A DNA stretch of 64,000 nt. Origin: Datura wrightii. Its lineage: Eukaryota > Streptophyta > Magnoliopsida > Solanales > Solanaceae. Below the pieces are notes generated by a model, which saw only the letters and a program-made list of their open reading frames with translations, was not told the DNA's origin and ran no database searches. The stretch spans positions 30,062,001-30,126,000 of the forward strand of contig JASDFA010000003.1 of assembly GCA_035772735.1 (NCBI GenBank). The letters run 5' to 3'. The translations under genes were made by a program, and so were the position numbers. Position 1 is the stretch's first letter. The number at the start of each line of letters is the position of its first letter. This document shows positions 21,291-32,154 of the stretch, piece by piece.

Positions 21291-22669
21291 GTGTTATGTA
21301 CGAAATAAGGTATGATCAGAAGATTCTATTACAGAAGGCTATATTATTGATGGATGTTTGACATTTTTCTCTATGTATCTTACTGACATTGAGACTAGAT
21401 TTAATCGTGAAGATTGAAATGCTGAGGGATATAACAACAAAGATGAACATGTTCTAGACATATTTTCAGAGAATGTTAGACCATTTAAAAGACTATAATG
21501 TTATACCAAAAAAAGATTTTAATGTGATTCGATGGTATGTGTTGAATTATTGTGAAGAAGCAGAACCTTTTCTGCAATAAGCTTTTCTATTTATCTATAT
21601 TGATATTGTGTAATTTTAAATTACTTCTACTAACTTAATTTTTTACATGTAGAGAACATAAGTAAGAGTTGTTGAATCAAGTTGCTGTGAATGTAGAAGA
21701 GAAACATAGAGAACATTTTCCTCTATGGTTCAAAAGGAAAGTAAGTGATTTTTAAGATCTTAATTGTGTTATTGTGTTTAAGTTTTAATTCTTTTTACTG
21801 ATTGAATGCAATAATTTTTCATGGTAGGTTATGCAATTATATAATAAGGAGAAGTCAATGTCTATCAACAAATTATATCCTTTGGCAATGGGACCTGATG
21901 TGCATAGAATGACATATCCTGATTGTATTGTTAATAGTGTTAGGTACCATATTCAAAGTCGCAATGAATTATATAAAAGCCAAAATAGTGGCATAGTAGT
22001 TGAAGGAATTCATGAAACGAGGTGAATGATTTTTCTGGTACTATAATTGACATAATTGAGTTAGAGTATATGGAAGGAAATCGAGTTTTCCTATTTAAAT
22101 GTAAGTGGTTGGATCTTTGCAAAAAAAAAATTGGTATACAGAAAGATAAAAATATTATCAATATTAATGTAAAAAGATTTTGGTAAGAACATGATTCTTT
22201 TATACTAGCTACTTAAGAAAAGCAAATATTTTATATTTATGATCCAAAATTGAGGGAAAATTGGTGATTTGAGCAAAAATTTTTAGATAGACATATATAT
22301 GATGTGCCAAAGATGAAAAATTCAAAGGTGGAAAGTGATGAATTGCATACTACTAATGATGAAGTATATCAAAATGTTTTAGTGGAAAGTAATATGATTG
22401 ATAATGATATTGAGGATGTATCGAGTCAATTATATAGAGACTGTGTTCATACAATTACCTTAGATTCAAATGTAACCGAATTGGAGGTTCGAACAAGACA
22501 TAAAGTTGATTACAATATAGAAGATTCTAACCAAGAGGATGACACGATGATAGAGTATATAAGTGATCATGACAGAAATGAAGGTATTAAAAATACTTAT
22601 AAAGATGAAGATGATGGTGCAGATGACGACGACGACGTTGATTTTGTAATGAAACTTCATAACTATTAA
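21291..22669 (+). pseudogene. CACTA transposase, 3' portion with two visible introns
   Basis: After the MITE the frame gives YVRNKV, SITEGYIIDGCLTF and NNKDEHVLDIFSENVRPFK. Then come NQVAVNVEEKHREHFPLWFKRK, an intron at 21,741-21,827 (GTAAG...TAG), and VMQLYNKEKSMSINKLYPLAMGP. QNSGIVVEGIHETR and IELEYMEGN-type blocks are the DUF4216 region. The tail from about 22,304 is acidic (DEDDGADDDDDVD). Another intron fits 21,561-21,652. Stops and shifts are frequent. The retained intron and domain order support a once complete autonomous transposase gene. Confidence 0.82.
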
Positions 22670-24050
22670 GGATCACTTTCGTTGACTGCGTGGAATGTGA
22701 CTCTACTTCTTCTTCCAAGTATGTAGGTCCTCCTCCTCCTCCTCCTATTCCTCCTCCTCCTCGCTCACTACTAGGAGGGACTGAGAAAAAGTTTTATTTT
22801 CAATTCTTGATCGTAGTCGCTAGAGTCGTACAGCTGTTTCTTTGTTTTGCCGGAATGTTCATTGACTATATTTCCTAAAGAGAGCAGCTATTACGTCTTT
22901 TTTTGGGATTTTCCTAGTGAAAGAGACAAAAAACACATTAATTCATTTTCCAGTATTTGCCTTTGCCCCATTCCCAGGTACGACTGTTTACCAAAAGTTT
23001 CTATGCTCCTTGTTGTAGTTGTTTCCTCCCATTATTTTATTTTTAATATTTTTTATTTAAAAAAAAGTGGTACCTTTAATTTGAATATATTCTTTAAAAT
23101 AAATTATTTTTAATAAATATCTTGAAAAAAATATAGCATTTTAATAATTTCTTAATTATATAAAATACTTGTCATTTAAATAAGGATTAAATTAAAAATA
23201 CATCATTAATATTTTCTTGAAATATGAAACGCCAATTATTTTAAAATGAAGGGAGTACTTTTCATGAAATGGCACACCTAATTCTTAACCATTATTCATT
23301 TTTTCAAGAAAAAATATATATGATACTTGTAGATATTAAAATTTTGTTTAATTTTGAGTACTCTACAAGATTAGGGGAAATAGAAAACACTTGAATTTTC
23401 AAAAATAAGTAAATCGATCCGTTTTAATATGGTTATATATTTTGCAACTGGAGATGACAAAGGATTATTTGAAGCGCGCTAATTACTTGAGTGCTTTACT
23501 GCTGTTTATTCTTCATTATGAGATGCTGAAAGAATTGCTGAATTAGCATCTTTTGCAAAAGAGCAAGGAAGAAACAATTTTCTGCTATTTAGATTTTTAG
23601 TTTATTAAAATATTTTTTTGTATATAAAATCTTTGTGCAATGTTTATTTTAGTCTTCTTTTAAAAGTTGCACTTCACTTGAACGAAGCAAGCTCTTTGTT
23701 AGCGTGAAGGAGGCCTTGTCGCCTTTTTCCTCTTTCAAAAACACACTTTCAACATTTTTATGCTACAACTTTTCATATTTCTTGTTTTGAGTATGAAGAA
23801 TTATATTTGTGAGAGGTGAGAATTGATTCATACTTCAATTATATTCCCCAGAGGACTGCTCCCAAAGTTCACAATCTGCAAAATTTATTTTTGACAAATG
23901 AGCCGTGTGTGCAGACGAATCATAAAATAATAGATAGAGACGGAATTTGTTCTTTTTTATTTCTTTCATTAAATGTTCTTTCTTTTTAATAGTATTTCAA
24001 TATGTTTTTCTTTGAAATTTGGTATAATGAGATAAAAAATTTTAATATAG
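22670..24050. other. No confident gene; CCT-rich run and possible captured leader
   Basis: It starts with a proline-codon-like CCTCCT run (22,726-22,765). A stretch ending CCATTCCCAG/GTACGA near 22,977 looks like an exon-intron junction but matches nothing I know. The rest is AT-rich with the second copy of the dispersed repeat at about 23,595-23,740. It may be more host sequence captured by the CACTA element. Confidence 0.35.
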
Positions 24051-24266
24051 GAAGTGAATCATTTTTCAATGAAGGGATTTTCAAAAGGCCCATTTTCAAA
24101 TGGATGGAAAGGAAAAACTGATTTGTATGTAGTTGGATTTATCAAAAGAAGACTCTATGATATATTTTTTGATGCCATTCAAGTATCAGAACAAATGACG
24201 AAATTTGAAAAGAAGAAATTAAACAGAAAAATCGGTCACATTTCTTATATAATTTTTTTATGTTAA
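24051..24266 (+). pseudogene. Captured exon fragment resembling YUCCA flavin monooxygenase C terminus
   Basis: After an acceptor-like TTTAATATAG, an open exon reads through GFSKGPFSNGWKGK, LYVVGFIKRRL and FFDAIQVSEQM to a TAA at 24,264. The order PF-NGWKG-K-x-LY-x-VGF-x-(K/R)-(R/K)-x-L...DAI-V is the C-terminal signature of plant YUCCA enzymes, which convert indole-3-pyruvate to indole-3-acetic acid in auxin synthesis. The FAD and NADPH motifs of the full enzyme (about 400 residues) are absent here. LYDIFFDA replaces the usual LLG-S-DA, so it is decayed. It lies between the CACTA transposase and the right-end repeats, hence probably carried by the element. A local gene remnant predating the element is the alternative. 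Confidence 0.65.
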
Positions 24267-24409
24267 GGAAGTGACTCTTAGTAAAAATAGATTAGAATGT
24301 AATGAGATAATATTTACTGACCTGAATGTATTATTATTTTAAGTTTGTTATTTTAAAATTTTTCTGGGATGAAATTTTTTCTTATACTAATTTGTGTCAA
24401 CTTCTTAAC

Positions 24410-26967
24410 TGTAATGCCTCGAAAACTCAAAATTTAATTCTGGGACTTAAATCTGGAAATTTGAAAAAAAAAACGGCAGAAAAGCTATAGGACGACCCAC
24501 TAACGAGTCGTTAAGTGACCTCACGAGTCGTTAAGTGACCCACGACTCGTTAGGTGAGCCGTGAGAAGGAGATTTGAGATTTTAGAGAAGGGAGGCAGTG
24601 TACCCAACGAGGGACTTCACGAGTCGTGGTCGCTGACCACGACTCGTTAGTTCACTCGTGGTCAGATCTGAGTTGAGTATATACTTGGTGGAGCAGTGTA
24701 CTTGACGAGTGAGGGCAACGAGTCGTGGTCCGCAACAATGACTCGTTATGTCCTCCATTACCAGCCTTATTGAATTTTTAGCCAGTGTACCTGACGAGTG
24801 TCACAATGAGTCGTCATCAGTGCCAACAACTCGTTAGGTGACTCATTACCCAGCCTAGTATTAAACCTTCTGATGCAAGGCAGTGTGGTCCACGACTGGT
24901 GACCACGAGTGACCACAACTCGTTAGGTCCCTTGTGGTGATCTACTGGGGAGCCTAGGCAGTGTACCTGACGGGAGTGACCATGAGTCGTGGTCAGCCAC
25001 CACGACCCGTTAGGGGCACCTGAAAGTTTTTCCTAGCGAATTTCTAAGGGCTATTTAGTAATTTTCTACTCTTCAAAGATTTAAACTACGTTGTTTTAGT
25101 AATAATTTTAGATGTTTTAGTGGGAAAAATGGTTTTTTCCTCATTCCTCACTCTTAGTTCTCAGAAACATCGAAAGTTCTCCTCTCAAGGACCCTCCAAG
25201 CAAGACTAGGGCTTCTCATCTCTTGCAACAGTTCAAGCTTCTTCTCCGAAAGAATTTTAGTCAGGTATATGGGAATTCAACAAGAGAATAGTTCTTCCCT
25301 TGTGCCCCCAGAATTCTTCTTTGTTTTCTCTATCAGTTTTAGCCCTGAGACTTTCGAAAGTGATTAAATTAATTGTCAGACCTCCTTTAAATCCTATGAA
25401 TTATCGTCTATGTTAAATTGTTGATGTTTTTCTACTAGTTTGTGATTGTGTTGTTGCTCATTCCTATTAATGTGAAATCTAGCCCTAGTCTTGAATACAG
25501 GAAAACTACAATCTTGCAATATTGTTCACATACCGAGATTTTTGCTTGATTCTATTAGTGTTGAGAATTTCTATGTTGTTGATTGTATTGAAAACTAGTT
25601 AGACTTTTGTCAGTTCAGTTTCAGTCAGAATACTAGAATATCTAGTGTTTGTCAAAAATGTCAGCTGATCAGTTTGACTACAGTCTTTTCCCGAGGTGTC
25701 AGTGGTGCCTCTTAGTCCTCAAAATCAGACTCAAAATATAGGCATTTGGTCCATTGGGCGGTCATGACATTTTAGCATATAGCTCTGACCAGCCCCAGGA
25801 CCCCAGTTCAGTTCATTTTGTTCTTAGATAGTTACGACGCTTCCAAATAAGCAGCTTTGACCAGTCTAGAACCCAGTTTCAAAATCTGGTCCGATAAGAC
25901 TCTCAGGGTACTTTCAGTTATATGTCCCTAACTATTCTTGGACTCCAGTTTTGAGCTATCAGCCTAGTAGATCAGTATAGGTTTCCAGTAGGAGTAGGAC
26001 TTAGCACCGAGGGTGCCGGGGTTCCAGCGCACCCAGGTTTCCAGAACTACGTTGCCAGCGTAGGTTACAGTACTACTTGACCTGATTGGCCCCAGACTTT
26101 GTGATCACCCAGTTCATGCCTTAATACCATGACAAGGTATATTGGGTCCTATCGGTGAGGTGTATACATCGGACTCCACGTCTAGCTCCTGTGGTTAAAT
26201 AAATTTTATAGACTCTCCCACTAGTCAGTTTAGTCACTCTCAGATTTCTCAGTTCAGTTAAGTTCAAATCAGTTCAGTATAGTGTCTCAGACTCAGTACT
26301 TCAGACTTAGGGAATGTTTATGACCATCAACCAGGGTCATTATTGACCATATCAGTTATACTCTAGTTGTATCAGTTTTCAGTATTTCAGTTGGTCATTT
26401 CATGCCATTTCAGTTCAGTTACTAGTTCTCTCATATTATTGATATCTCCTACTTACTCAGTACATTCAAAGTACTGACGCATACTTTTATGCTGTATCAT
26501 TTCATAATACAGCCGCAAGTTCTCAGACTCAGCATCGCTAGTCGCCGTAGTTCAGATCCTCCTCAGTAGCAGAAGTGTGAGCCCTCATCTTTCGAGGGCG
26601 TTATTTCATTTTTTAAAGTCATTTCATTATTTCTTAGTTAGACTTAGATTTAGCTGGGGGCTTGTCCCAGCAACTCATCAGTTAGATGGCGTTCAGACAC
26701 AGACTTGATTTCAGACTTTCAGATCGTTCAGACGTTTTAAATCTTATGTTTTAGTTTTAGCTTTCTAAAATGTTTTATGTTATTATTTCAAAGCTTCTGC
26801 TATGCATGTTTTACTTAGAATACCAGTGGTCTATGTTATTATTTCAAAGCTTCCGCTATGCATGTTTTACTCAGAATACCAGTGTATGATAGACCAGGAG
26901 TTAACTTGAGGTTACTTGTGACTCCAAGTACCGTGTCCTGTCCAGGGTGTAGACTCGGGGCCTGACA
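24410..26967 (+). repeat. Gypsy-3 5' LTR
   Basis: This 2558-bp LTR carries an array of about five imperfect modules of roughly 70-100 bp in its first quarter (24,480-25,022). AT-rich and CAGTTCAGTT-rich sequence follows. It ends GGGGCCTGACA at the primer site. Confidence 0.92.
24480..25022 (+). repeat. Palindromic module array in the Gypsy-3 5' LTR
   Basis: Modules start with (G)CAGTGTACC-type sequence at about 24,595, 24,690, 24,781, 24,882 and 24,958. Most hold an inverted pair such as ACGAGTCGTGGTC...GACCACGACTCGT (near 24,619-24,648), ending in TTAGGT. The array recurs at 32,230-32,733 in the other LTR, with point changes. Confidence 0.8.
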
Positions 26968-26971
26968 AACT

Positions 26972-26983
26972 TGGTATCAGAGC
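26972..26983 (+). promoter_or_regulatory. Gypsy-3 primer binding site
   Basis: TGGTATCAGAGC, four bases after the LTR, is a perfect match to the initiator-methionine tRNA complement. Confidence 0.92.
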
Positions 26984-27190
26984 ATTAGGTTTAGAGTATC
27001 GTTGGAATGTCTGAAGGCCGCATCGAGTAGAGTCCTTTTCATGGGTGTGAAATGCGCCACACTTATAACGAGAAGGCTACAAAATGTTATTAGGAAAGCT
27101 CCTTTTTTTTATTCATACTCCTTACCGTGCGTAGAAGTTCAACTCTAGAAACGTCCTTCTAAATCATGCTCTGTTTTATTTCAGTGAACC

Positions 27191-28234
27191 ATGACTCCCC
27201 GATGTGGAAATGGAAGAAGGGCCGGTAACGCCAACAGACTTGCCCCACCACTCCCGGCAGCTCCTCAAGATGAGGTAATATCTACCACCGAATTTCGGGG
27301 GGCCATCCAATTGCTGGGTTAAGCAATCACCAACCAGGTGAATCAACAGTGGTTCCAGTACCCACGAATGGGACCGCAGCAGCTGCGAGGGTGTGGTACT
27401 TCACCCATATGAACCCTCCATCTTTTCACGGATCCAAGGTAGGGGAGGATCCCGAGGAGTTTGTGGATGAGATCAGGAAGATCACCCTAATTATGGGTGT
27501 CAGTTCATCTGAAAGTGCTGATTTGGCTGCCTACCAGCTGAAAGGAGTAGCCCAAGTCTGGCATGACTAGTGGAAAGAAGGACGGCCAACAAGAGCAAGA
27601 CCAGTGAAGTGCGAAGAATTCCACGCAGTTTTCCTGGACAGATTTTTCCCTCGGGAGGTGAGGGAGGCTAAGACGACGGAATTTATGAACTTGCTATAGG
27701 GCAACAGAACTATGGAGGAGTATGCTCTAGTGTTTACTAGGTTGTCCAAGTATGCACTAGAGATGGTTATCGAGCTAAGGGCTCGCATGTTGAAGTTTGT
27801 TAACAGAGTGTCAAACCTAGTCCTCAAGGAGTGCAGGATGGCGATGCTAATTAAGGATATGGAACTCTCTAGCTTAATTGTGTATGCTCAGAAAATTGAG
27901 GCCAAAAAGCTGAAAGATATGGAGCATAAGAACAAACAGGCAAGGACTGGCCAGTCAGATTTCGGCCATAGAGGTCTAGCGGTAGTAGCCTCCCACAGCA
28001 ACAACAACAGCAGCAACAGTAGCAGAGAGCCCCAACCTAGTTCAGCCAACGCCCCAATCTTTCAATCCCGCCAGGATCGGAGGGGTGGGTCATCTATCAC
28101 TCGGTCTCAAACTCACAACACCGGGAACAGGTATCCAGCTTGTCCCAAGTGTGGTAGGAATCACCCAAGAGAATGCCTTCAGGGATGAGAGGGCTGTTTT
28201 GGGTGTGGACAGCTTGGACCCAGGCTTAGGGAGT
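27191..28234 (+). pseudogene. Gypsy-3 gag
   Basis: ATG at 27,191 opens MTPRCGNGR. After a stop (27,320) and a frameshift, the capsid region reads FHGSKVGEDPEEFVDEI, SADLAAYQLKGVAQVWHD, FLDRFFPREVREAK, YALVFTRLSKYA and a Lys/Glu-rich stretch. A Ser/Asn-rich linker and a zinc region follow: CPKCGRNHPREC (shortened knuckle) and CFGCGQLGPRLREC, where the expected His is Pro. TAG stops at 27,568 and 27,697 replace residues expected to be Gln. The protein would form the particle and bind RNA. It is inactive here. Confidence 0.88.
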
Positions 28235-28384
28235 GCCCATCAGCAGGGCGAGGGAGATCACAATCTACCACCTCATCAGCCCCAGCAGGCCGACCAACTC
28301 AACAGGCCAACCCATCAGGTACAGATGGCGGTTAGTGCCAAAATCGTTTCTATGCTCTATCTTCCTATCAGGATCAGGAAAGCT

Positions 28385-28985
28385 CACCTGACGTAGTTAC
28401 TGGTATGTTACGTCTCTTCCATCTAGATGTGTATGCCCTCTTATATCCAAAAGGCACTCTCTCGTTCCTGACTCCCTATATACAAATCCAGTTCAACATC
28501 AGTCCAGAGATCCTCTCAGAATCATTCTCAGTTTCCACCCCAGTTGGCGAGTCAATTAGAGCCAGCCACGTGTGTAAAAACTGCCCAGTCTCAGTCCTGA
28601 GTAAGATTATCTTCCTATGCACATGTGAAAGTTTTTTCCTGAATTAGCCGGCCCACACTTCGGCCCTCCCTAAGGCTGGAAAGGAAGTTGCCCTTTCTGG
28701 CCCCTAGGCGAGGGACCCGGCAAAATTGGAAGCATCCAGCTGATCTTGTAGAGTTAGACATGGTCAACTTTGACCTCATTCTCGGTATGGATTGGTTACA
28801 CTCCTGCTATGCCTCAGTCGATTGCAGAACTAGAGTTGTCAAATTTCAGTTTTCGAATGAACCAGTGTTAGAATGGACGGGATGTAGTTCGACGCCTAAG
28901 GGTAGGTTTATTTCCTACCTTAAGTCCCATAAACTCATTTCCAAGGGATGTATTTATCATCTGGTTCGGGTCAAGGATTCCAACT
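28385..28985 (+). pseudogene. Gypsy-3 protease region
   Basis: LFHLDVYALLYPKGTLSFLTPY stands where the retropepsin active site LLDPGATLSFVTPY is expected, so the catalytic Asp is Tyr. FSVSTPVGESI and CKNCPVSV follow. A stop and about 80 bp of foreign-looking sequence come next. VELDMVNFDLILGMDWLHSC and ASVDCRTRVVKFQF then complete the domain. It would cleave the polyprotein. Loss of the Asp and the interruption mean it is dead. Confidence 0.85.
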
Positions 28986-30170
28986 CTGAAACCCCAACCA
29001 TTCAGTCAGTTCCAGTGGTCAGCGAGTTCCCATATGTGTTTCCTGAGGATCTTCCCGGAGTCCCCCCTGAACAGGAAATAGACTTCGAGATAGATCTCCT
29101 CCCAGACACTCAGCCCATCTCCATCTCTCCTTACAGAATGGCTCCAGCTGAGCTTAAGGAGCTGAAGAAGTATTTAAAGGATCTTCTTGATAAGGGTTTT
29201 ATCAGACCCAACATCTCTCCCTGGGGTGCTCCAGTGTTATCGTGCATAAGAAAGACGGTACCCTCAGAATATGCATAGATTACCGTCAACTGAACAAGGT
29301 CACAGTTAAGAAACAAGTACCCTCTACCCAGAATTGACGATCTGTTTGACCAACTTCAGGGAGCCAATTGTTTCTCCAAGATCGATCTCAGGTCAGGGTA
29401 CCATCAGCTAAGGGTTAGAGAGTGTGACATACCGAAAACAACATTCAGAACTCGGTATGGTCACTACTAGTTTGTGGTGATGTCCTTTGGGTTAACAAAC
29501 TCCCCAACAGCTTTCATGGATTTAATGAACAGAGTCTTCAAGCAGTATCTGAATATGTTCGTCATTGTATTTATCGATGACATTCTAGTATACTCCAGAA
29601 ATGAGGAAGAGCATGCCAATCACCTAAGACTAGCATTACAGACACTCAAAGACCACCAGTTATTCGCCAAGTTTAGTAAGTGTGAATTTTGGTTAAAGTA
29701 CGTGACTTTCTTAGGTGATATGGTCTCCGGTGAAGGGATACAAGTAGATCCTCATAAGATAGCAGTAGTGAAGGATTGTCCTAGACCTATCTCTCCTACT
29801 AAAATCAGGAGTTTTCTGGGCTTAGCAGGTTATAACCGACGGTTTGTGGAAGGTTTCTCCTCCATAGCATCGCCTCTGACCAAGTTAACCCAGAAGAAGG
29901 TGAAATTCCAGTGGTCGGACGAGTGTGAGAAGAGTTTCCAGGAGTTGAAGAATCGACTCACTACTTCTTCGGTTCTGACCTTGTCAGAAGGAACAGATGG
30001 ATTGGTGGTTTATTATGATGCCTCCAGAGTATGACTCGGTTGCTTTCTGATGCAAAGGGGAAAAGTGATAGCCTACGCCTCCAGACAACTCAAAGTTCAT
30101 GAGAAGAATTATCCAACTCATGACTTGGAGTTGGCAGCGGTGGTGTTTGCGCTAAAAATATGGAGCTCAT
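28986..30170 (+). pseudogene. Gypsy-3 reverse transcriptase and RNase H start
   Basis: RT begins with EFPYVFPEDLPGVPPE, FEIDLLPDTQPISISPYRMAPAEL and LLDKGFIRPNISPWGAPVL. A frameshift near 29,245 and another near 29,310 break the palm. SKIDLRSGYHQLRV and PKTTFRTRYGH follow, then a TAG at 29,469. The frame from 29,474 has MSFGLTNSPTAFMDLMNRVF, the catalytic IVFIDDILVYSRNEEEH, CEFWLKYVTFLG and LGLAGYNRRFVEGF. RNase H starts at VVYYDASRV; the first catalytic Asp sits in YDAS. A stop at 30,032 precedes LMQRGKVIAYASRQL and DLELAAVVFALKIW. Confidence 0.9.
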
Positions 30171-31005
30171 GTAGATGTATTTATAGATCATAAGAGTCTT
30201 TAGTACGTACTGTGTCAGAAGGATCTAAATATGCGTCAGAGAAGTTGGTTGGAGTTACTAAAAGATTATGAAATGAGTGTACTGTATCACCCGGGAAAGG
30301 CCAATGTGGTGGCTGACACCCTAAGCAGACGGTCTATGGGGAGTGTGACACATATCGAGGAAGACAAAAAGGAGTTAGCAAGGGATGTTCACAGACTAGC
30401 CCGGTTAGGGGTGCAGCTGGTGGACTCAACCGAAGGTGGGGTTGTAGTGCAAAGTGGATCGGGTTCATCCTTGGTAGTTGAAGTTAAGTCCAGACAAGAT
30501 GAAGATCAAGTTATACTTAAACTTAAAGAGGCAGTTCTCAGAAAAGAGGTCGAGGTTTCTCAAAAGGGGGAGATTGTGTGCTGCGTTACCAGGGGAGTTG
30601 TGTGTACCGGATGTTGGTGGGTTGAGACAGAAAATACTGGCCGAGGCACACAGCTTGAGATACTTCATTCACCCTGGTGCTACTAAAATGTACCTCGATT
30701 TGAGAGATATTTACTGGTGGAACAGTATGAAAAGAGACATTGCTGAATTTGTAGCCAAGTGCCCGAACTGCCAGCAAGTCAAGATGGAGAACCAAAGGCT
30801 AGGAGGCATGACCCAAGATATCAGTATACCCACGTGGAAGTGGAAAGAAGTGAATATGGATTTCATTACGATTCCACCTTGGACTCCCCAACAACACGAT
30901 TCAATCTGGGTGGTAGTAGATCGGATGACTAAGTCAGCTCATTTCCTCCCAGTTAAACCACATACTCAGCTGAGGATTATGCCAAACTTTATATCCGAGA
31001 GTTAG
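30171..31005 (+). pseudogene. Gypsy-3 RNase H end and integrase zinc/core
   Basis: WLELLKDYEMSVLYHPGKANVVADTLSR ends RNase H. After a frameshift, FIHPGATKMYLDLRDIYWW and CPNCQQVKMENQR form the H2C2 zinc module. WKEVNMDFI carries the first integrase Asp, and DRMTKSAHFLPVK follows. Order and spacing match Gypsy pol. The frame stops at 31,003. Confidence 0.88.
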
Positions 31006-31912
31006 TTAGAATCCATGGGGTGCCTTTCGCTATCATTTCAGATATGGGAACATAATTCATCTAACACTTCTGGAAGTCCTTTCAGAAGAGACTAGGCACT
31101 CAGGTCAAGCTCAACACCGCTTTTCACCCGCAAACCAATGGGCAAGCTGAGCGGACTATTCAGACCCTAGAAAATATTCTAAGAGCGTGCGCGATCGATT
31201 TTAAGGGTAATTAGGATGACCATTTTCCTCTTATCGAGTTTGCGTACAACAACATCTACCATTCTAGCATCCAGATGGCCCCATTTGAAACATTGTATGG
31301 TAGAAGGTGTAGATCTCCTATAGGGTGATTTGAACTTGGTGAAGCTACCTTGATAGGGCTAGACTCGGTTCACGAGGCAATGCAGAAAGTTCATCTCATT
31401 CGAGAAAGGTTGAAAACAACTCAGAGCCGTCAGAAATCTTATCCCAATGTGCAGAGAAGAGAATTGGAGTTTGCAGTTGATGACTGGGTATACCTAAAAA
31501 TTTCGCCCATGAAAGGAGTGATGAGGTTTAGAAAGAAGGGGAAACTCAGTCCGAGATATGTGGGACCTTATAGAATTTTGAAGAGTATCAGCAACGTGGC
31601 CTATGAGCTAGACTTACCTTCAACTAGCAGATGTACACCCAGTTTTCCATGTGTCACTTCTAAAGAAGTGCATCGAAGATCCAACCTCAATTGTGTCATT
31701 GGACAACCTGGGAATAAAGGATAGTCTCACATATGAGGAGGTACCAGTCCAGATCCTTGACCGTCAAGTTCGTAAGTTGAGGAATAAATAAATAGCTTCA
31801 GTCAAGGTACTTTGGAGAAATCAGCAGGTTGAAGGAGCTACGTGGGAGGTCGAAGTAGATATGATGGCCAAATACCCGCACTTGTTCTCTACCGTCTCTG
31901 TTGTAGCTTGAA
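31006..31912 (+). pseudogene. Gypsy-3 integrase core, GPY module and chromodomain-like tail
   Basis: Broken frames give HGVPFAIISDMGT (second Asp present), FHPQTNGQAERTIQTLENILR (Glu present) and a TAG after FKGN. IQMAPFETLYGRRCRSPIG and WVYLKISPMKGVMRF with GKLSPRYVGPYRI follow. The tail has LDRQVRKLRNK, KVLWRNQQ, TWEVE and YPHLF and ends near 31,912, resembling a chromodomain. A chromodomain would steer integration to marked chromatin. Several stops disable the protein. Confidence 0.87.
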
Positions 31913-32139
31913 ATGCTAGATTTGCCTTAGGATCTGATCTAGTTGTTGAATTCAATACATGTGTATAAGTTTCTTTTATGACGTTGGATGTGTGTATCAA
32001 AAGTAAATTCAGTTCAGTTATGTATTTTGAAACGAAGTAGTCATTCCGACAGTTTTGGAGTTAAATGAGCAGTATTTGGAAATTTTGATTGCTATTTTCT
32101 GCTTCTTGTGTATTTTCTAACATTCGAGGATGAATGTTT

Positions 32140-32154
32140 ACAAGGGGGAGATAT
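32140..32154 (+). promoter_or_regulatory. Gypsy-3 polypurine tract
   Basis: ACAAGGGGGAGATAT directly precedes the 3' LTR. Confidence 0.85.

Noticed and set aside
22690..22878. Proline-rich small protein candidate
   Set aside because: The proline run comes from a CCT microsatellite. The remainder has no recognisable domain and lies in AT-rich flanking sequence.
24480..25022. Regular repeats resembling a CRISPR array
   Set aside because: This is plant nuclear LTR sequence. Modules are imperfect, palindromic and contiguous, without unique spacers or cas genes.
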